A DNA stretch of 64,000 nucleotides from Algoriphagus lutimaris (GTDB lineage Bacteria; Bacteroidota; Bacteroidia; Cytophagales; Cyclobacteriaceae), in the NCBI RefSeq assembly GCF_017051705.1, contig NZ_JAFIDJ010000001.1, positions 620,001 to 684,000 on the forward strand, read 5' to 3'. The notes under the pieces are model-generated. The model did not search any database. It was not told the origin of the DNA and worked only from the letters and a program-made list of their open reading frames with translations. Below, piece after piece: positions 1 to 8,253 of this stretch. How positions within the stretch are numbered: position 1 is the stretch's first letter; the number at the start of each line of letters is the position of its first letter. Both the position numbers and the translations under genes were made by a program.

Positions 1-201
1 TTTATTTAAGGGTTTGTTTGTTGATATTTTAAGGAGAAGTGCAATACTTTATAAATAATTCATTTTCTCCATTACTTTATTAAAATTAGCTTTTTTACTG
101 AAAAAATCAATATTATAAAATAATCTCTCTCATATTAATAATTCAACGAAATTATTTTTTAAATTAAAGCAAAGCACAATTTACCCTAAACCCAAAGTAA
201 T
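1..201. other. AT-rich leader, no gene seen
   Basis: No open frame or RNA-like fold is evident in the first 201 bases. It is very AT-rich and probably holds the promoter and leader of the gene at 202, but I found no clear TAnnTTTG element. The gene to the left lies outside the window. Confidence 0.4.
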
Positions 202-993
202 ATGAAAAAGATTATAATATTCTTGTTTTTTGGCCTATTCATGGCAAGTGGTATTCGGGCTCAGCAAACTCAGTACATGGTATTCGATTTCATCAAAGTC
301 GAAAATGATCAGATTTTCGATTACATCGAGTATAAAGATTTAATGGAGAAAGTTTACCGTCAAGCATTAAACGATGATAAAATCAAAGGATGGGATTTTT
401 GGGCATTACAATCAGGAGCAGACCAAAGTACTTTTCAGTACATTACCATCACCTATTACAATGATCCTGTCAAAATGATGAATGGCCTCGATGAGTCCAC
501 CATGATTGATTATACAAAAATTGCTTATCCTCATTTAAATGATGCTCAAGTAGCTAAACTGTTTCAGAACGCTCTCGCTATCAAGGATACTCCAATGAGG
601 CTTTACATGCAGGAAATAGTGTCTACTGATGATGATTTCCAGATGAAACCAGGAGTGCTGGCTTCCTTTGACCTAATGAAAGCGTATGAAGGGAAATTTC
701 AGCAGTATGAAGAAGCGGAAATGGAAGTGTTTAGACCAATCCATCAGAAAAAAATTGAACAAGGGATGATGGGACATTGGAGCTTTCTTAGAACTGCGTT
801 ACCGCTTGGATCGGAGGCTAAATCAACTCATTTGACACTGAATATGTATAAGGATTACATGCAGTTTTTTAATGCACAGGCTTATGAAGATTTAGATCAA
901 ACTGTTGCGCAACAAAGAGCTGTCGATGAAGGTTTAAATTCAAGAGATCAAAAGTGGGTGTATTTGGCCACCTTAGAAAATGTAGTGCGATAG
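202..993 (+). CDS. secreted protein of unknown function with internal duplication
   Basis: A 263-residue protein with a signal peptide (residues 1-20, hydrophobic core, cleavage after Ala-Gln-type end), so periplasmic or outer-membrane facing. The mature part seems to consist of two related halves. Around residues 28-65 and 154-195 the same pattern recurs: a Tyr/Glu-rich helix, then Val-Tyr/Phe-Arg, then a Lys-Ile and Gly-x-Trp-x-Phe strand. This resembles dimeric alpha/beta-barrel folds such as NIPSNAP or EthD, but that is inference from pattern only. I do not recognise the family. It stands alone, convergent with the MFS gene, with a likely terminator directly after its stop. Confidence 0.75.
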   Translation: MKKIIIFLFFGLFMASGIRAQQTQYMVFDFIKVENDQIFDYIEYKDLMEKVYRQALNDDKIKGWDFWALQSGADQSTFQYITITYYNDPVKMMNGLDESTMIDYTKIAYPHLNDAQVAKLFQNALAIKDTPMRLYMQEIVSTDDDFQMKPGVLASFDLMKAYEGKFQQYEEAEMEVFRPIHQKKIEQGMMGHWSFLRTALPLGSEAKSTHLTLNMYKDYMQFFNAQAYEDLDQTVAQQRAVDEGLNSRDQKWVYLATLENVVR

Positions 994-1010
994 TCCGGTT
1001 TGACTTTACG

Positions 1011-2204
1011 CTAGGAGGCTTCAGGTAGAGGCCTCTTTTTTTTTGCGAAAAATCTGAAAAGAAGGATTCCAGTCAATGGCCCAACAACCAACAATGCCAA
1101 AGCTTGGTCTATCGGTAACCAGTTTTGTAGAAATTGACCGAATTGAATACTTACGATACTAAGGGCGAACCCCATACTATTTACCAAAGTCAGGGCCGTT
1201 CCCTTGAACTCTGCAGGGACAGATTGGGAAACCAAGGTGGAGAATTGAGGAGAGTCTGCTGTCACGAGAATTCCCCAAATCAATAGAAAGATAATCCAAA
1301 TTGAAACGGGAACACTGGGAGCGACTAACAAAAAAATACAGCATATTCCTGATCCTATAAGTGAAAACAAAGCCACTTTTTTACTTCCGGTTTTTTGGGA
1401 AATGAGCCCACCAACCGCACAGGAAATTCCTCCAACCGCAATGACGAAGAAGGACAGAATAGAAATCTTAGAGGAGGAGAAGCTCCCTTCTGATAGAAAT
1501 GCAATAACCATCGGAATAAAAGCCCAGAAGGTATATAGCTCCCACATATGACCAAAATAACCGGAGGCAGCACTTTTAAGGGCATTTATTTTACTAAGCC
1601 TCGGTAAAAGACTGACGTCGAATTTAGGGTTTGATTTTCGGTAAGGTCCATCTGGTACAAAAAAGCCAACAAGTGCACCTCCTAGTATTGCTAATGCTGA
1701 GGTAATCCAAAAAATAATTTTCCAAGAAAGCTGAAGTCCTAGTCCATTTATAAGATGGGGGAAAGCGGTTCCAAGTACCAAAGCACCTACTAAGAAACCC
1801 AAAGCAGCTCCTAATCCTTTTTCAAAATAGTCGGCAGCTATTTTCATCCCTACGGGATAAATCCCTGCCAAGAAGAAACCTACTAGAAACCTGCAAAACA
1901 AGATGTAATATAACTGAAAAGGGAGTAGTACTACCAGAATATTAAAACAGGCGGCTAATACCGCACTAAAGAAAAAAACATCCCCTGGAGGAAACCGATC
2001 TGGAATTGCAAAAAAAGCATAAAAAAATGTGCCTATGATAAATCCAAACTGGACAGTAGAGGTGATGGAAGCAATTAATTCAGGCTCACCTAATAAGGCT
2101 CCTATTTCAGATGCCACAGCATTGCCAGCAAACCATAAAGAAGTGCCAAGAAATTGAGCTATGACGATCAATATCAAGGCACTTCTGCTGGAAATCAATT
2201 TCAT
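1011..2204 (-). CDS. MFS transporter
   Basis: A 397-residue integral membrane protein with about twelve hydrophobic segments in two halves separated by a short charged loop near residues 188-205, typical of the major facilitator superfamily (usual length 380-420). It ends in a basic tail (residues 385-397). Its start overlaps the stop of the aldo/keto reductase gene by four bases, so the two are translationally coupled. The substrate cannot be read from sequence. Coupling to a carbonyl reductase suggests uptake or efflux of a sugar-like or carbonyl compound, which is inference. Confidence 0.85.
   Translation of the reverse strand: MKLISSRSALILIVIAQFLGTSLWFAGNAVASEIGALLGEPELIASITSTVQFGFIIGTFFYAFFAIPDRFPPGDVFFFSAVLAACFNILVVLLPFQLYYILFCRFLVGFFLAGIYPVGMKIAADYFEKGLGAALGFLVGALVLGTAFPHLINGLGLQLSWKIIFWITSALAILGGALVGFFVPDGPYRKSNPKFDVSLLPRLSKINALKSAASGYFGHMWELYTFWAFIPMVIAFLSEGSFSSSKISILSFFVIAVGGISCAVGGLISQKTGSKKVALFSLIGSGICCIFLLVAPSVPVSIWIIFLLIWGILVTADSPQFSTLVSQSVPAEFKGTALTLVNSMGFALSIVSIQFGQFLQNWLPIDQALALLVVGPLTGILLFRFFAKKKRPLPEAS
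1013..1043 (+). terminator. rho-independent terminator after 202-993
   Basis: GAGGC at 1015-1019 pairs with GCCTC at 1031-1035 (a short stem extendable by two weaker pairs) and is followed by eight or nine T. It lies inside the 3' end of the convergent MFS gene, whose last codons (Lys-Lys-Lys-Arg region) are encoded by the T-tract on the other strand. Confidence 0.45.
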
Positions 2205-3223
2205 GAAGCTCCGATGATTGATTTTATTTGTTCGATTTCAGCTGGACCAAAAATAGTATTGTTGATGGCCGCAACATTGTCATCGAGTTGCTCAGGCTTG
2301 GAAACCCCCACCAAAACTGACGTAATTCTTGGGTCTTTCAGTAACCAAGCAATAGCCATTTGAGCTAAGGTTTGGTTTCTTGTCTTGGCAATATCATTGA
2401 GCTTACTGATCATGGAAAGCTTCTCTTCAGATATCTGTTCAGCCTTTAAATACCTGCCATCTTTTGCTGCTCGAGAATCCTCAGGAATGCCTTTTAAGTA
2501 TTTGTTGGTCAACATTCCTTGTTCCAATGGAGAGAATGCGATGCTTCCTATTCCTCTTTCTCCTATTGCATCCAATAAACCACCTTCTACCCAGCGGTCA
2601 AGCATGCTATACCTTGGTTGATGAATAAGAAGTGGGGTCCCCATTTTCTTAAGAATATCATAAGCTTTGATAGTATCCTCTGCACTGTATTGAGAAATCC
2701 CTACATATAAGGCTTTTCCTTGTTTTACGATTTGATCTAACGCCCCCATAGTCTCCTCCAATGGAGTTTCTGGGTCAGGTCGATGGTGATAGAAAATATC
2801 CACGTAGTCCAGTCCCATTCTTTGAAGGCTTTGGTCTAAACTTGCGATCAAATATTTTTTTGATCCAAAATTTCCGTAAGGTCCGGGCCACATATCCCAT
2901 CCGGCTTTACTGGAAATCAAAAGTTCATCCCGGTAAGGTTTTAAATCTTTTTGGAGAATTCTTCCAAAATTCTCTTCTGCTGAACCATAAGGAGGACCGT
3001 AATTGTTGGCCAGATCAAAGTGGGTGATTCCAAGATCAAAGGCTCTTCTTAATATTTTTCTACCCAATGTAAAGTCAGCATTATGACCGAAGTTATGCCA
3101 AAGGCCAAGACTTATCTCAGGAAGCTTTAATCCACTGTTTCCACATTTTCTGAATTTCATTTGATCATACCTTTCAGAATCAGCATGATAGGTAGGCAAT
3201 GGGTTGTGATCGTTGATTTTCAT
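2201..3223 (-). CDS. aldo/keto reductase, YghZ-like
   Basis: A 340-residue NADPH-dependent reductase of the aldo/keto reductase superfamily, cytoplasmic. The catalytic tetrad is visible: Asp70, Tyr75, Lys106 and His146 (in YHHRPD). The long loop with GWDMWPGPYG after Lys106 and the sequence around it resemble Escherichia coli YghZ, an L-glyceraldehyde 3-phosphate reductase that also detoxifies methylglyoxal. The gene overlaps the downstream MFS gene by four bases and lies 27 bases after the YfcC-type transporter gene, so it sits inside a leftward operon. The N-terminal 20 residues before the barrel are usual for this subgroup. Confidence 0.88.
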   Translation of the reverse strand: MKINDHNPLPTYHADSERYDQMKFRKCGNSGLKLPEISLGLWHNFGHNADFTLGRKILRRAFDLGITHFDLANNYGPPYGSAEENFGRILQKDLKPYRDELLISSKAGWDMWPGPYGNFGSKKYLIASLDQSLQRMGLDYVDIFYHHRPDPETPLEETMGALDQIVKQGKALYVGISQYSAEDTIKAYDILKKMGTPLLIHQPRYSMLDRWVEGGLLDAIGERGIGSIAFSPLEQGMLTNKYLKGIPEDSRAAKDGRYLKAEQISEEKLSMISKLNDIAKTRNQTLAQMAIAWLLKDPRITSVLVGVSKPEQLDDNVAAINNTIFGPAEIEQIKSIIGAS

Positions 3224-3250
3224 CCGTGTTTTTTTGGGTTTTAAAAGGTT

Positions 3251-4585
3251 TTAAGCAAAATAAACTATGCCTAAAATAACAGAAATCAGGCCCAAAACCA
3301 TTAAAAACAACCAGCTTTTCAAAATATAAGAGAACCATTCTTTGTAATTGACGCCTGCTGCTGCAATCACTGCCATCATTCCGCCATTGGTAGGGGTTAA
3401 TAAATCCATAAATCCTGCTGGATATTGATAGCTCATAACTGCGATATGTCTGGAAATCCCAAGCAAATCACTAAGAGGTGCTGTCAAAGGAGTCGTTAAT
3501 ACGGCTTGACCTGATGTGCTAGGTACCGGTATATGGATAACTCCCTGGGCAAAATACATCCCAATAGCCGCTAATTGGGTAGGGAGTCCTTCCAAAGGGG
3601 AGAATAGCCCCTGAATTAATGGGTCGATAATAGCGGAATTTTCAAGGATGATATAAATGCTTCTTGCCAGCCCCACAATTACTCCGGCAAAAATCAACTC
3701 TCCAAAACCTTCGGTAAAGGCCTTTGCTGTCCCGTTAATTCCTAGGTTACCGATGATACCACAGCTAAAACCTATCAGGAAAAACAAGGCGGACATTTCG
3801 TTAAATCCCCAATCTTTTTGGGTGATTCCCCATCCCATCGAAAGAATTCCCAAAGTCATGATGAACAGAATGATTTTCTTTCTGGTAGAAATAAAAACCG
3901 GCTTAAATTCTAGGGTTGGTTGATCCACGTTTTTGATTTTTCCATTCCAGATATGATATAAAATCCAGGAAAACACAATGAAAATAAATACGAGGCTTTT
4001 GAACCAAAGCCCATCACCTAACTCTAAATTGGCAATTTTGAGAGAAAGCAATGAGCCAAATGGATTGATAGGGGAGCAAGCTCCTCCTACCAAAGCAGTC
4101 CCCAAACTCAAAGCTAAAATGGATCGGATATCGTAATGCAACTTTTTGGCTAAAATCAATAATACAGGGGCTAAAGCGATTACCTCTTCTTGCATGCCAA
4201 AGGTTGCTCCACATAAGGCGAACACTAAACCTAAGAAAAAGAGCAATAAAAACTGTCGTTTTCGAAACGTATAAATCAATGCTTCTATGCCAATATGGAG
4301 TGCTCCTGTTTTTTCAATCACATAGAAAGAACCTCCGATCAATAAGATTAACACCAATATATCTGCACCTAATATAATTCCTTCTGGTACAGCTAATAGG
4401 ATGTCGTATATGCTTGCATTTTGATCCTCCACTTCATGAAAACTTCCTGCGATGACAATTTCCCTACCTGTACTTTCGTCAATTTCCCTCTCAAATACAC
4501 CTGAATCAATGAAATAGGTGCTGATCCCTGCAATTAATATAAATAGCAACATGATTATAAGGGGGTGGGGGAAGTTTCTTTTCAT
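3251..4585 (-). CDS. YfcC/DcuC-family membrane transporter
   Basis: A 444-residue polytopic membrane protein (about eleven or twelve helices) of the DcuC/YfcC family (Pfam DcuC type), which includes C4-dicarboxylate, amino-acid and peptide-related carriers. After the first helix (residues 8-27) a periplasmic loop of about 35 residues carries the typical YfcC feature of a 'Gly-Val-Phe-Glu-Arg' start. Two re-entrant-like Gly/Pro-rich stretches are seen near residues 170-180 (ACSPINPFG) and 350-365 (PVPSTSGQAV), as in related carriers. Its start overlaps the stop of the upstream serine hydrolase by four bases, which suggests that hydrolase products are its substrate; that is inference. Confidence 0.82.
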   Translation of the reverse strand: MKRNFPHPLIIMLLFILIAGISTYFIDSGVFEREIDESTGREIVIAGSFHEVEDQNASIYDILLAVPEGIILGADILVLILLIGGSFYVIEKTGALHIGIEALIYTFRKRQFLLLFFLGLVFALCGATFGMQEEVIALAPVLLILAKKLHYDIRSILALSLGTALVGGACSPINPFGSLLSLKIANLELGDGLWFKSLVFIFIVFSWILYHIWNGKIKNVDQPTLEFKPVFISTRKKIILFIMTLGILSMGWGITQKDWGFNEMSALFFLIGFSCGIIGNLGINGTAKAFTEGFGELIFAGVIVGLARSIYIILENSAIIDPLIQGLFSPLEGLPTQLAAIGMYFAQGVIHIPVPSTSGQAVLTTPLTAPLSDLLGISRHIAVMSYQYPAGFMDLLTPTNGGMMAVIAAAGVNYKEWFSYILKSWLFLMVLGLISVILGIVYFA

Positions 4586-5718
4586 GTTTTAGGGGGGATA
4601 GATGATAGGATTTGTACTAGTTGATCCATTATTTTTTTTCTGAAATTTTTTGAATCACGAGTGTTTACGAGAAGGATCAGTCCCGAATTTTGGGAAGGTG
4701 AATAAATCAAAAGGGAGCTGTAACCTGCCTGTCCTCCATAGTGCCCAAACCATTCACTGTTTGTCAGCTGAATTTTTTGGAAGCCCAAAGGAGCCTCACC
4801 CTTTTCATGCGTAAGCAAATTCAGCTCTTTCTGAAATATGCCCATTTCTCCTCGTAGAATATGAATTAGAAAAAGATTCAAATCTTCAATAGAACTAATT
4901 AGGCCTGAAGAAGGTGAAGGACTTCTTTCAAAAGTGATGTGGCGAGGTTCCATTCTTCTCCAAACAAATGTCTCTTGGTATCCAACAACGGGTATGGTGT
5001 CAATAGGCCATTCTTTGGTAAAGAACGAGCGAGTCATTCCAGAAGGAATAAGAATATTAGTACTCAGGTAATTCTCAAATGATTGCTGAGCCGATTCTTG
5101 AAGGAAGTACCCAAGCATATCAAAATTCCCATCATGGTACTCATAAGTAAGATTGTCAGGTACCTTGTGATCCTCCATCCATAAATGATTTCCATATTCT
5201 ATCAAAGGCTTTCCTGCATCAGGGGAAAGGAGTTTCTTGACTATCCCCGGATTTTTCAAGCCTGTTTGTTGTACTAGAAAATCCCAAAATGTTAATTGCC
5301 CCAGTTTACTTTCTGTGGATTTAGGAAAACTTAAACTAGAGATTTTTTGATCTGCATTGATTCCTTTAGAGGATAAGAAATTAGCAATCGCTAAAGCGGT
5401 AAAAATTTTTGAAATGGATGCAGTTGGGACTAAGGAATTGACTGAAAAAGAATCTAGGGTATTTAGGTTTTGAAAGCCAAATGCTTTTTGATAGATGATT
5501 TTACGATCTTTCACTATTCCCACTCCAATTCCGGCAAGCGTATATTCCCTTAATGAGTTTTGAAGCAGGGAATCAAATTTATCCTGAATAGTCTCTACTG
5601 TAACAATAGGTGTTACTTTGACTTTTGGATAACTATTCCACCAATCCAGAATTAAAAATAGAACAAACCACAAGGCCATCGCCGAAAGAATTGTTCTAAT
5701 TTTATTTTTCATTATCAA
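4582..5718 (-). CDS. serine hydrolase, class C beta-lactamase/penicillin-binding fold
   Basis: A 378-residue protein with one N-terminal membrane anchor (residues 10-25) and a periplasmic beta-lactamase-related domain (Pfam PF00144). The nucleophile motif Ser-x-x-Lys is at Ser101-Lys104. A Tyr-containing second motif lies in EYHDGNFDMLGY near residue 195, and an HxGG-type third motif (GHYGGQAGYS) near residue 335. Such proteins are often D-amino-acid peptidases or esterases rather than beta-lactamases. Met1 or Met3 may be the start. It is the first gene of the tightly overlapping set serine hydrolase-YfcC-aldo/keto reductase-MFS. Confidence 0.85.
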   Translation of the reverse strand: MIMKNKIRTILSAMALWFVLFLILDWWNSYPKVKVTPIVTVETIQDKFDSLLQNSLREYTLAGIGVGIVKDRKIIYQKAFGFQNLNTLDSFSVNSLVPTASISKIFTALAIANFLSSKGINADQKISSLSFPKSTESKLGQLTFWDFLVQQTGLKNPGIVKKLLSPDAGKPLIEYGNHLWMEDHKVPDNLTYEYHDGNFDMLGYFLQESAQQSFENYLSTNILIPSGMTRSFFTKEWPIDTIPVVGYQETFVWRRMEPRHITFERSPSPSSGLISSIEDLNLFLIHILRGEMGIFQKELNLLTHEKGEAPLGFQKIQLTNSEWFGHYGGQAGYSSLLIYSPSQNSGLILLVNTRDSKNFRKKIMDQLVQILSSIPPKT

Positions 5719-5743
5719 TGGGTTAATATTAATTCATTAATCT

Positions 5744-5758
5744 AACACTTTAAGTGTT
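5744..5758. promoter_or_regulatory. perfect 7-1-7 dyad upstream of serine hydrolase operon
   Basis: AACACTT and AAGTGTT flank a single T. The arms are too close to form a hairpin, so a dimeric repressor or activator site is more likely than a terminator. It lies in the 66-base gap between DUF5996 and the serine hydrolase, 26 bases before the latter's start. Confidence 0.35.
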
Positions 5759-5784
5759 TTTTAGAACTAAAATGAGCCCGTTTA

Positions 5785-6723
5785 TCATGATTTTTTTTCT
5801 AAATGCGAAAAGTCGCAATCCAGATTTTCACGGTCCCAATCAGATACTTTACATGCTGCTTCATAGGAGCTTTGTAAAAAGGAGAGTAGTGTTTCTGAGG
5901 GATTTGAAGAAGACCGAACGTCTTCATATTTCAACATAAATTCGCCCATACTTTCGTTCCAATAGGCAGCGCTAGGTTGAATTTTTTGATTCTGAAAATC
6001 TGGTGAGTTGGGATAAATATACGCGTAATAAACTGGGGTTGGGTATGCATTACTTCCAGGCCAAAAACCAAAGCTACAAACCTCATGCGAGTAAGCTTCC
6101 TGCATGACTTCAAGTGGCATATTGGGCATTTCTCCTTGGAATAAAGGAGCTTTTCTTCCAGAGAATCTTGTATATGCCAGGTCAAATGAGCCCCAAAAGA
6201 AATGAATGGGGCTTTGTTTACCTGTAAATTTACTTCTGAATTTCAAGAAAACATTTTGAGTTTGAACCAATATTTTCCAGAAGTTTTGTGCTTGGTTCGC
6301 TTGGTAGGGTATTCGCTGGGAGTTTTTTGAAAAAGGAATAGCGCCAGCTATTTCATTAGGCATACCATAGATTTTTACCTCTATTCCCAAAAATTTGAGT
6401 TTTTCCATCAACAATTCATAGAAACTAGAAACAGTTTGCCCTCCTAGTGAGAATCGATCTCTAGTACCAGAACTAGTTTTTATTTTAAGTTCGTGGTGGA
6501 TGAAATCAAACATGATTTCAAAAAGTCCGTGTTCATAGGGGATATTTCCTGTAGTCAGCCCTTGGTGATTCACGTAAAGCGATACATGCCAAGAATGGTT
6601 TTGCCAGGGTGTTTTTTTAAGCCTTACCTTACCGACAATCTGAGTCCATTGATGAACAAGCGTTATTGTTTCTTTACATTCCTCAAATTGAAAAGCTGGC
6701 CAAGGAGACTTTTTAGTTGCCAT
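5785..6723 (-). CDS. DUF5996 family protein
   Basis: A 312-residue soluble protein recognised as DUF5996 (a family of unknown function of about 300 residues) from its opening WPAFQFEECKETI-type sequence, the conserved WHVSLYVN segment near residue 45, and a FWGSFDLAYTRFSG stretch near residue 170. There is no signal peptide or membrane segment. It lies 45 bases after the sirtuin gene and 66 bases before the serine hydrolase, on the same strand, and may share their transcript. No catalytic function is known to me. Confidence 0.8.
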   Translation of the reverse strand: MATKKSPWPAFQFEECKETITLVHQWTQIVGKVRLKKTPWQNHSWHVSLYVNHQGLTTGNIPYEHGLFEIMFDFIHHELKIKTSSGTRDRFSLGGQTVSSFYELLMEKLKFLGIEVKIYGMPNEIAGAIPFSKNSQRIPYQANQAQNFWKILVQTQNVFLKFRSKFTGKQSPIHFFWGSFDLAYTRFSGRKAPLFQGEMPNMPLEVMQEAYSHEVCSFGFWPGSNAYPTPVYYAYIYPNSPDFQNQKIQPSAAYWNESMGEFMLKYEDVRSSSNPSETLLSFLQSSYEAACKVSDWDRENLDCDFSHLEKKS

Positions 6724-6768
6724 AGTAAAAATATTTTATTCAAGATATGAAAATGAAAAACTGAATTC

Positions 6769-7464
6769 CTATAATTCTCCTAAAATAATACTTTCTAAAA
6801 GTTTCAATCCCTCACTTGCTTTTTTTTCTACACAAAAGATATCTTTAGTCAAAGGGGAACTTGGTATTACTACATCTACTAAGAACTTTTTAGCCTTTTC
6901 TGGGACAAAGTCAATTAGACCTGCTGCAGGGTAAACTTGTAATGAAGTGCCAACTACTATGAAAAAATCAGCAGAAACTGCATAATTAATTGCCTCTTCC
7001 ATCTTCGGAACGGGCTCTCCAAACCAAACGATATGAGGTCTAAGCTGACTTCCTAATTCACAGCAATCACCTTCTTTTATTTCCCACCCATCAATCGGAT
7101 AAACTAGTTTCGGGTTTTTGCTACTCTGGGCTTTTGATAATTCTCCATGTAAATGAATGACATGGGATGACCCACCCCGTTCATGAAGATCGTCCACATT
7201 TTGGGTGATAATGGTGACTTCAAACTGATCTTCTAATCTTGCTAGAATCTTATGCGCCTCATTAGGCTGGCATTCTTTTGCTTGCTTTCTTCGTTGGTTG
7301 TAAAATTCTTGGACAAGGGCCCTGTTCCTTCTCCAACCTTCAGGAGATGCGACTTCCATAATGTCATGGTTTTCCCAAAGTCCATTGCTATCTCTGAAGG
7401 TTTTTATTCCACTTTCTTGGGATATCCCTGCACCTGATAAAACGACAAGCTTTTTTTTCTCCAT
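6769..7464 (-). CDS. cobB: Sir2-family NAD-dependent protein deacylase (CobB-like)
   Basis: A 231-residue NAD-dependent lysine deacylase, cytoplasmic. I chose the ATG at 7464 because the NAD-binding segment (GAGIS at 11-15) then starts at the usual distance; an ATG at 7494 would add ten residues. Visible parts are TQNVDDLH (87-94), catalytic His106 in HLHG, and the Tyr55-x-x-Arg58 pair that in class III sirtuins binds acidic acyl groups, so desuccinylase activity is likely by family knowledge. The four zinc cysteines are not conserved: only Cys134-Cys135 remain. A promoter-like element overlaps the start. Confidence 0.9.
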   Translation of the reverse strand: MEKKKLVVLSGAGISQESGIKTFRDSNGLWENHDIMEVASPEGWRRNRALVQEFYNQRRKQAKECQPNEAHKILARLEDQFEVTIITQNVDDLHERGGSSHVIHLHGELSKAQSSKNPKLVYPIDGWEIKEGDCCELGSQLRPHIVWFGEPVPKMEEAINYAVSADFFIVVGTSLQVYPAAGLIDFVPEKAKKFLVDVVIPSSPLTKDIFCVEKKASEGLKLLESIILGEL

Positions 7465-7471
7465 GGTTTGG

Positions 7472-7502
7472 TAAATGTAGTGGGTAAGCAACATTCTTCA
7501 AA
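7472..7502 (-). promoter_or_regulatory. promoter-like element for the sirtuin gene
   Basis: On the minus strand TTTG (7499-7502), a 19-base spacer and TACATTTA (7472-7479) match the Bacteroidota consensus TTTG-N19-TAnnTTTG except for the last base. Initiation would fall at about 7465, giving an almost leaderless mRNA starting at the ATG at 7464. Confidence 0.42.
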
Positions 7503-8175
7503 AAAATCCACATACAAGGAAACTTATTGGTTATTTCTCATGGGTAGGGACCTAATCGTAAAGCATTAAATTGCAACTCTTTCCCAAGCCATGGAGCCTT
7601 CTACTCATAACCCTAAAGGATCATCAAACCTGCCTGATAAAAATGGTTCAACCCTCGGGTCTTTCAGCGTAATCTTAGAAATCTGATTTGACTGATTCTC
7701 AGTTGTAAGTAATAAGCATTTGGTCAGAAAAATTTAAAAATATGCTACCTTCTTCTTTTTCTAAATCAAGTTAAGATTCTTGGTTTAGTTTATTTTGCTG
7801 GAGGACTAAAAAGGAATCCGGAAGTGTGGATTTAGATAACTTATGCACCTGAATGCTCCCTTTAAGGGCGGTGGAAGTGCTGGTTTTAATTCAGGTGTTG
7901 GTCTCATCCATAACAGATTGGCTTTATTTGTCCGGATTGGTAATAGATTTCATAGTTCTGAGGAGACATCCTTACTCTTCTCCAATCCCGAAATAAAGGC
8001 AGTTAATAAGACGCTAAAAACTATCTTTGTAGGCAATACCTCTGTTTTTCTGTAGTTTATTATCTTTCGCTCTTTTTACTTCTTCATAGAAGGGGGAGAT
8101 TCTTTACTATGCTCAATAACCCTTCCTTTCCAGGTGTTTTGGGCTTTGGAATTATAGAAAATTGTAAAAGAAAAA
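7503..8175. other. gene-poor interval of about 670 bases
   Basis: No convincing gene. The longest frame (7843-8055, + strand) has a composition unlike neighbouring proteins and no recognisable motif. A 9-base inverted repeat (CACCTGAAT 7846-7854 and ATTCAGGTG 7889-7897) is present but has no clear meaning. It could be the remnant of a lost gene. Confidence 0.4.
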
Positions 8176-8212
8176 AAGCCAAAATCAGTTTACTATAAGC
8201 TGATTTTGGCTT
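8176..8212 (-). terminator. rho-independent terminator of topA
   Basis: A perfect 13-bp stem (AAGCCAAAATCAG at 8176-8188 with CTGATTTTGGCTT at 8200-8212) has an 11-base loop and, on the minus strand, a following T-rich tract. It sits 42 bases after the topA stop. Confidence 0.87.
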
Positions 8213-8253
8213 TGATAAAACGGGCCTATTGAAAGACCTGTAGTGATAAATTC

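Noticed and set aside
7843-8055. 70-codon open frame
   Set aside because: No motif, no context and atypical composition; kept only as a note in the gene-poor interval.
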